Assembly: GCA_003553485.1 (NCBI GenBank)
Contig: PWEJ01000163.1
Coordinates: 1-56,785 of the forward strand
Direction of reading: 5' to 3'
DNA: 56,785 nucleotides
Origin: Halanaerobiaceae bacterium
GTDB taxonomy: Bacteria; Bacillota; Halanaerobiia; Halanaerobiales; Halarsenatibacteraceae
The stretch's first letter is position 1. Each line of letters opens with the position of its first letter. The position numbers and the translations under genes are program-made. Below, piece after piece: positions 50,932-56,785 of this stretch. The notes beneath the pieces were generated by a model that searched no databases, was not told where the DNA came from, and was given only the letters and a program-made list of their open reading frames with translations.

Positions 50932-52191
50932 TTACCGCTCGTAGATGGCATCGATAGGGTCTTTTCTTGCAGCCCAGAAGGAAGGCAATAGGCTGGCAAC
51001 TACAGTCAAAAGAAAGACAAAGAGAAAGATTAAAATAAAGGAAGAAAGATTCCAGACCCCATAAAGTCTTCCAGTCATGGGTATACCCAGTCCATCGATA
51101 GCCTCGCCGTAGATAACACTGAGATCAAGGCCAAAGTGAGCTAAAAGAGCTACTATTGTCGCTCCCAATAAACAGCCCAGGGCTCCGCCAATAATACCAA
51201 TTCCTCCAGCCTCTAAAGAAAAAATCCTGACAATTTCGCTCTCTTTTAGTCCCAGAGCTTTCATGATTCCAATTTCTCTAGTTCTTTCTAGAGCCGACAG
51301 GACCACTATATTGATTATTCCAATAGCACCTATCAATAATATCAAAAAAAGAATAACGTAATTTTCTAAAGTAACCCAGGCCTCCAAATGCTCTAACATC
51401 TCCTCTGCCTCTCGGTAACTGCGAGCAGTTAAAGCATGGGGGGCAAAATCTTCCCCCAGCTCTGTTTTTAATTCAGCAGTCAAACTTTCTGCTTCATCTC
51501 GACTGCTCAGGGAAACTAAGATCTTGCTTATCTGAGAGTCCTCCAGGGCAGCTGAGTCTCTTGCTCGAGTAAGGTCAGTAAAAACCTGGTTCTGATTTAC
51601 ATCAGGATGGGGAGTAGAGACAATTCCCCTGATTTCTCCCTGCATTACATTAAAACTACCATGGTCATCCTGGAAATGAAGGGTATAATAATCTCCCACT
51701 TCTAAGTCCAGCATTTCAGCCAGTTCTTCTCCTAAAACTATACCATCATCGCCAGGGGAAATAAATTCTCCCTGAACTATATAATCATCTACTTTGAATA
51801 TTTGCGAAAAACTGTCAATATCAATCCCGCGAACCTGCACTGGAAAGTCTTCTCTCCCGGCAATTAGCTCTGCGGAAAAATCTAACACCGGTGTAAAGCC
51901 TCTAACTTCTTCTTTTCCTGTTAAAAGTTGTTCTATTTCTTCTTCATGGGTAATGGTTTCAGCTAATGGTAATTCACCCTCCTCCTCTTCAGCGAAAAAA
52001 TCCTGGGAGGCAACTTGAAGATGACCAGTTTCGAAATCAATCATGTTGCTAAAGGAAACCTCCATCATCCCCAATAGAAAAGAATCCAGGGTGAGGAAAA
52101 ATATTATTGCTATGGCCAAAACCCCTGCTGCTACAAAAGTTCTCCGGCGACGACGAAACAAATTTCGCAAAGCTATCCGAAAAAAATACAT
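50932..52191 (-). CDS. FtsX/LolC-like ABC transporter permease 1
   Basis: A 419-residue permease paralogous to the next gene: N-terminal helix, periplasmic MacB-like domain, three C-terminal helices, coupling segment LERTREIGIMKALGLKESEI, ending ARKDPIDAIYER. The start is ATG 52191 with AGGAAGG upstream. It is first in the permease-permease-LolA-like operon, only 26 nt from the aldolase terminator, so expression may depend on read-through from the aldolase gene. Confidence 0.88.
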   Translation of the reverse strand: MYFFRIALRNLFRRRRRTFVAAGVLAIAIIFFLTLDSFLLGMMEVSFSNMIDFETGHLQVASQDFFAEEEEGELPLAETITHEEEIEQLLTGKEEVRGFTPVLDFSAELIAGREDFPVQVRGIDIDSFSQIFKVDDYIVQGEFISPGDDGIVLGEELAEMLDLEVGDYYTLHFQDDHGSFNVMQGEIRGIVSTPHPDVNQNQVFTDLTRARDSAALEDSQISKILVSLSSRDEAESLTAELKTELGEDFAPHALTARSYREAEEMLEHLEAWVTLENYVILFLILLIGAIGIINIVVLSALERTREIGIMKALGLKESEIVRIFSLEAGGIGIIGGALGCLLGATIVALLAHFGLDLSVIYGEAIDGLGIPMTGRLYGVWNLSSFILIFLFVFLLTVVASLLPSFWAARKDPIDAIYER

Positions 52192-52211
52192 CAACTACCT
52201 TCCTGCTTTTT

Positions 52212-52248
52212 TGTATAAAACTGGCAGCTAAAAATTAGCTGCCAGTTT
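52212..52248 (-). terminator. Terminator of the aldolase gene
   Basis: A 14-bp perfect stem (AAACTGGCAGCTAA, loop of three, and its complement) with TTTTATA after it on the minus strand. Strong hairpin, modest T-tract. Confidence 0.75.
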
Positions 52249-52261
52249 AAAGGTTTTAAGC

Positions 52262-53314
52262 TTACGCTAAATCAATCTCCTCATCTAGATAAACATCCTG
52301 CAGAGCATGGAGAACTTCAATGCCTTCCTCCATGGGTTTTTGGAAAGCCTTACGACCGGTAATGAGCCCCATGCCACCTGCTCTTTTGTTGATTACCGCA
52401 GTCCTAACTACCTGCTGTAAATCATTATCACCTGAAGCTCCTCCAGAATTAATCAGGCCAATTCGCCCCATGTAACAGTTCGCTACCTGATATCTAGTAA
52501 GATCTATGGGGTGATCAGAGCTCAAATCAGAATAAACTCGGGCATCAGTGCGGCCAAAATTTACCTTTCTATAACCATCATTATTCTCCGGCTGTTTTTG
52601 TTTAACAATATCTGCTTCAATAGTGGCAGCCAGATGATTGGCCTGGCCAGTCAGATCTGCTGCTTTATGAAAGTCTCCTTCTTCAGTCTTAAAAGCCGGG
52701 TTGCGTAAATAAGCCCACAGAATTGTCACCAGCCCAAGAGAATGGGCGTATTCAAAAGCCTGAGCCACTTCCTGGATTTGTCTATTACTCTCTTCAGAGC
52801 CATAGTAGATGGTTGCTCCCACCCCTACTGCGCCTAAATTAAAGGCCTGCTCTACACTGGAAAAGAAAATCTGATCATAATTTTTAGGGTAACTTAGAAG
52901 CTCATTATGATTTAATTTGACGATGAAAGGTATTTTATGGGCATATTTACGGGAAACACTGCCCAGCACACCTAATGTAGAAGCTACTGCATTACAGCCT
53001 CCTTCCAAGCCCAATTTAACAATATTTTCCGGATCAAAATAAGCTGGATTGGGAGCAAAGGAAGCTCCGGCAGAATGCTCGATACCCTGATCCACTGGTA
53101 AAATATTAATATAACCTGTTCCCCCCAACCGGCCTGAATCTAAAATCAACTGTAAATTGCGTAAAACTGAGGCTGATCTATCCATCTGTGAATAGATCCT
53201 ATCCACTATATCTGGACCTGGGTGATGTAAATCCCCGGCAGGAATAGTTTTGCTCTTATGGTCTAATAAATAATCAGCTTCCTCTCCTAACAATTTGGCA
53301 ATGTCTTTACTCAT
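52262..53314 (-). CDS. fbaB: Class I fructose-bisphosphate aldolase (DhnA/FbaB type)
   Basis: A 350-residue glycolytic/gluconeogenic aldolase of the archaeal-like DhnA family. Signatures are [36 protein letters not shown] and [12 protein letters not shown]. Length matches long FbaB proteins. Upstream gap 53315-53592 holds the divergent OpuAC-like gene's promoter. ATG behind AAAGGGGG. Confidence 0.93.
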   Translation of the reverse strand: MSKDIAKLLGEEADYLLDHKSKTIPAGDLHHPGPDIVDRIYSQMDRSASVLRNLQLILDSGRLGGTGYINILPVDQGIEHSAGASFAPNPAYFDPENIVKLGLEGGCNAVASTLGVLGSVSRKYAHKIPFIVKLNHNELLSYPKNYDQIFFSSVEQAFNLGAVGVGATIYYGSEESNRQIQEVAQAFEYAHSLGLVTILWAYLRNPAFKTEEGDFHKAADLTGQANHLAATIEADIVKQKQPENNDGYRKVNFGRTDARVYSDLSSDHPIDLTRYQVANCYMGRIGLINSGGASGDNDLQQVVRTAVINKRAGGMGLITGRKAFQKPMEEGIEVLHALQDVYLDEEIDLA

Positions 53315-53478
53315 AAATAATAGCCCCCTTTAATTCATGGTATTTATCTTAACTGTTGTTTTTTATTATATTACAAAGAGCTGATAAAACCAAGTTTTAA
53401 ACTCAATAATCTGTCGTTAATTTCCACAGCAAATTATCATTAAAGCTCTATCTTTATTGCAAACAACAAGTTATTTTC

Positions 53479-53501
53479 CTTGAAATCACACTAATTTCAA
53501 G
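53479..53501. repeat. Inverted repeat overlapping the opuAC-like promoter
   Basis: CTTGAAAT (53479-53486) and ATTTCAAG (53494-53501) are perfect reverse complements with a 7-nt gap, covering the -35 and most of the spacer: a likely operator. Confidence 0.55.
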
Positions 53502-53508
53502 ATATAAT
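53480..53508 (+). promoter_or_regulatory. Sigma-A promoter of the OpuAC-like gene
   Basis: TTGAAA, 17-nt spacer, TATAAT, with predicted start near 53515 and a leader of about 78 nt. Confidence 0.75.
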
Positions 53509-53592
53509 TAATTTAAACACTATTTAGAATATAGGCTAATTAGGTAGTTTAGATTTCTGAAATATTACTAATTTTAACTGCGGGGTAATTAT

Positions 53593-54510
53593 ATGACTAT
53601 CAATAAATTTTTTGCCAGCCAGAGAAGTTATGAGAGGCTGCTTCTACTATTCCTGCTCTCTCTTTTGCTGGTAGCAATTTTAACTGCCTGTGCATCTGAA
53701 GAGGAAAGTTCCCCGGGAGAAGAGGAGATAACAGAAACTGTCAGTTTAACCTATGTGGAATGGGACTCGGAAATTGCCACTACCTATGTGGCCAGTGCTA
53801 TCTTAGAAGATAAAATGGGTTATGAGACAGAGCTTATTGACGTCACCTTAACTGCCCTTTATGAGTCCGTGGCCTCTGGTGATCAGGATGGTATGTTAGC
53901 TGCCTGGCTTCCCAAAACTCAGGGAGAACGCTATGAACCTTATCGCGATGATGTAGTTGATTTAGGGCCTAACCTGGCCGGAACCACTTCTGGATTAGTT
54001 GTTCCTGATTATGTGCCCCTGGAGACTATTGAAGAACTGCTAGAATATCAGGAGGAATTTGAAAATAAAATAATCGGTATTGAGCCTGATGCAGGCATTA
54101 TGGACAGAACTGCCGAGGCCATGGAAGCATATGACCTGGAAGGTGATTATGATTTAGTTACAGGTAGTGATCAAACGATGACTACCACTTTAAAAAATGC
54201 CCTGGAAGAGGAACGCTGGATTGTTGTTACTGGCTGGAATCCTCACTGGAAATTTAGCAAATGGGACCTTAATTATCTTCAGGATCCGCAAAATATTTAT
54301 GGTGAGGACGAATACATTCACACCATCGTGCGAGAAGGGCTGGAGGAGGATTTGCCTGAGGTTTATCAATTTCTCGATAATTTCAAATGGGAAATGGAAG
54401 ATATAGAGAAAGTAATGAGTTTAATCCAGATTGAGGAGATGCCTCCTGAAGAAGCTGCCAGAGAATGGATAGAAAACAATAAAAGTTTAGTGGAGAGCTG
54501 GCTGCCCTGA
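53593..54510 (+). CDS. Glycine betaine/proline-type ABC substrate-binding lipoprotein (OpuAC family)
   Basis: A 305-residue lipoprotein with lipobox LTAC (Cys33). The mature domain matches OpuAC/ProX-type binding proteins: VSLTYVEWDSEIATTYV, MLAAWLPKTQGERY, IGIEPDAGIMDRT, VTGWNPHWKF. Several Trp residues could form the aromatic cage for a quaternary amine. No permease or ATPase gene adjoins; instead a diguanylate cyclase gene follows after 52 nt. It may deliver betaine to a distant transporter or act as a sensor partner. Confidence 0.88.
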   Translation: MTINKFFASQRSYERLLLLFLLSLLLVAILTACASEEESSPGEEEITETVSLTYVEWDSEIATTYVASAILEDKMGYETELIDVTLTALYESVASGDQDGMLAAWLPKTQGERYEPYRDDVVDLGPNLAGTTSGLVVPDYVPLETIEELLEYQEEFENKIIGIEPDAGIMDRTAEAMEAYDLEGDYDLVTGSDQTMTTTLKNALEEERWIVVTGWNPHWKFSKWDLNYLQDPQNIYGEDEYIHTIVREGLEEDLPEVYQFLDNFKWEMEDIEKVMSLIQIEEMPPEEAAREWIENNKSLVESWLP

Positions 54511-54562
54511 CTTTATTATTTAGTTTATTAAAGCAAATATTTTTTGAGGAGAAAATTTCATT

Positions 54563-55774
54563 ATGGAAAATGAGAATTTAAATCTCCATTATAACGATAA
54601 ATCTTCTTCCCAGCATAATTATGGGAAATATATAGACTCCTGGTTTATTATTTCTGTCATTGTTACTGTAATCTTAATAATAATTTTAGCCTGGAGTCTT
54701 ATCAGCAGTTATAATACCGTGCGAAGTTTTGAAGAACGAGAATTGGTATTAGAAAGATATTCCAGCGATTTAATGTTAGCTATAACCCACCTTGAAACCT
54801 CTGCCCGTTTAGCTGCCTCTACGGGAAATCTCACCTGGCAGGATAACTACCAGCAGCATAAAGATAACCTAATGAAAACTCTTGATAATATCAAAAATTT
54901 ATTGGCCACCCCGGACTTTACAGAAGAGGCAAACATAATTACTGACAATCTGAATACTGTTCAAGAAATTGAGGCAGAGGCCTTTGCTCTGATTAGCGAA
55001 GGGCGAAGAGAAGAAGCAGCTGAACTGCTGCGAGGCTGGAACTATGTCAATAATCAAAGGGAATTAGAGACCACCTTAGAAAGCTTAACTGCCAATATTC
55101 AGGAACAGATCCAGGGAGAGGTTATTGCAGCAAGAAACCAAACAGGTATATTGCTGGCGATCGTTTTTGCTGCTTTTATAATTTTAATAATATCCTGGAC
55201 AGTTTCCCTGCAGAATATCAAAGATAATTATAATAAACGCCGGGAAAAGGAAAAAGAAATCACTTATTTGAGTTACCATGACTCTTTGACTGAACTTTAT
55301 AATCGACGCTATTTTATGAAGGTGGGCGAAAAAATAATCAAAGAATTGACCCCTCAAAGGGAAAATCTGACTTTGATGATGATTGATATTGACCACTTTA
55401 AGAAAGTCAATGATACCTATGGCCACGCCGGTGGTGACGTGGTTTTGCAAAAACTGGCAGTTTTACTAAAAAATAATATTCGTAATTCTGATATCCCTGC
55501 CAGGCTGGGCGGAGAAGAATTTGGTGTTTTATTACCAGGGGCCTCTTTAGAAAGTGCCAGAGAAATCTCGGAAAGATTAAGAAAAAGTATCGAAGATAAT
55601 CCCACGGAGTTTGAGGGGCAGAAAATTTCCATAACCATCAGTATTGGTTTAGCTGAATATCAAAAAGATATACCAGGTATCGATGAGTTGTTGCAAAATG
55701 CTGATGAAGCCCTGTATCAGGCTAAAGAAAGCGGTCGCAACTGTATTATTTGCTGCCAGAATTTAGCGACCTGA
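54563..55774 (+). CDS. Membrane-bound diguanylate cyclase (GGDEF)
   Basis: A 403-residue protein: helix 1 (about 27-49), a helical periplasmic sensor region (50-192, four-helix-bundle type), helix 2 (about 195-216) and a GGDEF domain. The active site is GGEEF (316-320), with the inhibitory I-site RNSD (307-310) at the correct five-residue spacing, and NRRYF, DIDHFKKVNDTYGHAGGD intact. It should make c-di-GMP with product inhibition. GAGGAG precedes the ATG. Probably co-transcribed with the OpuAC-like gene. Confidence 0.93.
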   Translation: MENENLNLHYNDKSSSQHNYGKYIDSWFIISVIVTVILIIILAWSLISSYNTVRSFEERELVLERYSSDLMLAITHLETSARLAASTGNLTWQDNYQQHKDNLMKTLDNIKNLLATPDFTEEANIITDNLNTVQEIEAEAFALISEGRREEAAELLRGWNYVNNQRELETTLESLTANIQEQIQGEVIAARNQTGILLAIVFAAFIILIISWTVSLQNIKDNYNKRREKEKEITYLSYHDSLTELYNRRYFMKVGEKIIKELTPQRENLTLMMIDIDHFKKVNDTYGHAGGDVVLQKLAVLLKNNIRNSDIPARLGGEEFGVLLPGASLESAREISERLRKSIEDNPTEFEGQKISITISIGLAEYQKDIPGIDELLQNADEALYQAKESGRNCIICCQNLAT

Positions 55775-55793
55775 GAAGTAATTTAAGAAGCAG

Positions 55794-56426
55794 TTATTGG
55801 ATATCCATCAGCTGCCAAAGTTGTTGTTCCTGCAAAATATCCTCTAGCTCCTGCTGAGTTAGGTCATATTCTTCCCTGGTCCTTTCACTGGCCTCTAGTT
55901 CTGATTTATTTTCTATCTCTTTTAGGTCATGCCAGTAGGCCCAGATCTCAAGTTCTTTCTCTTCTGGTTGTTGCTCCCAATCTTTATTTAAAATATCCCA
56001 AGCAAATTCAAATTGATGGTGCTGCCCTGGTTCCACCTCAGCAGCCAGGCTGAGATCTCCCTCCGGGGCATGGATAGCCCTTCCCAGAGTATAGCTAGTC
56101 CGACCAATAAACTCCTCATTGGCAAAGAGATCAATAACCAGGGCTGAATAATCTTTCTCATAATCTGCCTCCTGGGCCAGCAGCTTGACTGTTTCCTTTA
56201 TCTCCTTCTCAGAGGACTCTTCCAGCAGCAAGACCGTATATTGATATTTCACCATATTATCTTCAACAGTCTCTTCTACTTCTACAACCTCATGTTCAAT
56301 TACTTTATCGAAGTCAATGTCAAGGGTCAGTTCAATTTCATCCTGACCTCCGTTTAAAAAAGCATTGATCACCAATAGAATCGCTACCAGCCAAAAACCA
56401 TATTTAATTATTTTTTTATAATCCAC
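55794..56426 (-). CDS. Membrane-anchored acidic protein, unknown function
   Basis: A 210-residue protein with an N-terminal helix (about 8-24), then an acidic extracytoplasmic region that seems partly beta-rich (residues 30-150) with a Glu/Gln-rich C-terminal tail. I do not recognise the family. It follows the outer-membrane barrel gene by 14 nt on the same strand, so the two are probably one operon, which suggests an envelope role. It is convergent with the diguanylate cyclase with no clear terminator between. Confidence 0.6.
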   Translation of the reverse strand: MDYKKIIKYGFWLVAILLVINAFLNGGQDEIELTLDIDFDKVIEHEVVEVEETVEDNMVKYQYTVLLLEESSEKEIKETVKLLAQEADYEKDYSALVIDLFANEEFIGRTSYTLGRAIHAPEGDLSLAAEVEPGQHHQFEFAWDILNKDWEQQPEEKELEIWAYWHDLKEIENKSELEASERTREEYDLTQQELEDILQEQQLWQLMDIQ

Positions 56427-56440
56427 TAAAATCCCCTGCC

Positions 56441-56785
56441 TTAAAATTCATAACCTGGAGTAAGATATATCTGCCACCCTGCTTCATCATATCTCCTGGC
56501 CGCCCCCAGGTTTATTTCCAGAGGAAATAAACCATAGGACAATTCTAAATCCAGAGATAATTCACCGCCGAATCCAGCTAAAAACTCTTCTTTATTTGTT
56601 GCCTCAAGCCTGCCCCCTTCTACAAAAATAGAGCCAGAAATATTATCAAAAAAGAGTGGAGATAAGCCCGAACCTCTCTTAATATTAAGGAGTTTTCTGC
56701 TCAGTTGACTGCGGAAATAGAGTAATTCATTACCCCTGACTCTCTCTCCAGCTTGATAACCTCTCACCGGGTATCTGCCGGTTAA
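56441..56785 (-). CDS. Omp85/BamA-family outer membrane barrel protein, C-terminal part (partial)
   Basis: The reading frame is open to the window edge, so only the last 114 or so residues are seen. They begin with GRYPVRGYQAGERVRGN, matching the conserved VRGY loop motif of the Omp85 superfamily, followed by alternating beta strands and ending in aromatic F (TPGYEF), the usual C-terminal barrel signature. It could be BamA, TamA or another Omp85-type protein. It shows that the host has an outer membrane. Confidence 0.65.
   Translation of the reverse strand, partial: LTGRYPVRGYQAGERVRGNELLYFRSQLSRKLLNIKRGSGLSPLFFDNISGSIFVEGGRLEATNKEEFLAGFGGELSLDLELSYGLFPLEINLGAARRYDEAGWQIYLTPGYEF

Noticed and set aside
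1-56785. CRISPR arrays, insertion sequences, rRNA operons, toxin-antitoxin pairs
   Set aside because: No regular repeats, transposase-like frames, rRNA sequence or paired toxin-antitoxin frames were seen.

Overview
The window looks like a chromosomal segment of a low-GC, anaerobic, moderately halophilic, diderm Firmicute, most like the Halanaerobiales. The reasons are: low-GC DNA with Firmicute signals (SpoVS, T-boxes, strong GGAGG ribosome sites, many TTG starts); very acidic secreted proteins; Trk potassium uptake and osmolyte genes; strictly anaerobic enzymology (glycine reductase, radical-SAM aminomutase, selenoproteins); and outer-membrane features (the C-terminal part of an Omp85-type barrel, a LolA-like protein with FtsX-type permeases). 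I see no insertion sequence, prophage or CRISPR array. The genus is inference.

Layout. 1-8.8 kb: uridine kinase, SelD (itself a selenoprotein), SpoVS, HtpX behind a large inverted repeat, trkH-trkA, an orphan RnfD, tRNA-Sec, a lone 5'-nucleotidase C-terminal domain, YbjQ and two small two-helix membrane proteins. 8.9-12.5 kb: phnD-phnC-phnE-phnE type ABC importer. 12.7-18.3 kb: acidic lipoprotein, small DNA-binding protein, cyclase-family hydrolase, an operon of LarA-like protein, SSF symporter and membrane ferredoxin, and a 34-residue Cys-rich ORF. 18.4-24.7 kb: a signalling island with an H-NOX chemoreceptor, three STAS proteins, an RsbW-like kinase, a tandem HD/HD-GYP protein and a CZB-type chemoreceptor. 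25-32 kb: selB-selA, then a glycine-riboswitch-controlled grdX-grdE-grdB operon. 32-38 kb: RseC-like protein, T-box-controlled leuS, and nadD-yqeK-LCP-rsfS. 38-48.8 kb: gamma-carbonic anhydrase, TerB/DnaJ protein, glutamate 2,3-aminomutase, and the aroA, T-box-aroF-tyrA, aroC-aroB cluster with a DUF554 protein. 48.8-56.8 kb: LolA-like protein with two FtsX-type permeases, class I aldolase, OpuAC-like binding protein, diguanylate cyclase, an unknown membrane-anchored protein, and the end of an outer-membrane barrel.

How it fits together. selA, selB, selC (tRNA-Sec) and selD are all here, with two UGA-decoded genes (selD and grdB). Both have a 17-nt, 7-bp/3-nt hairpin 11-13 nt after the UGA, which looks like this organism's SECIS form. 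The glycine operon is induced through a tandem riboswitch, and its first two genes seem to start at AUA and AUU behind excellent Shine-Dalgarno sites. Potassium uptake, the OpuAC-like protein and the aminomutase (residues diagnostic for glutamate, hence beta-glutamate) fit osmoadaptation. The signalling island couples a heme sensor, whose distal pocket matches the O2-binding H-NOX type, to a partner-switching cascade and c-di-GMP turnover. That island is the best candidate for an undescribed system here.
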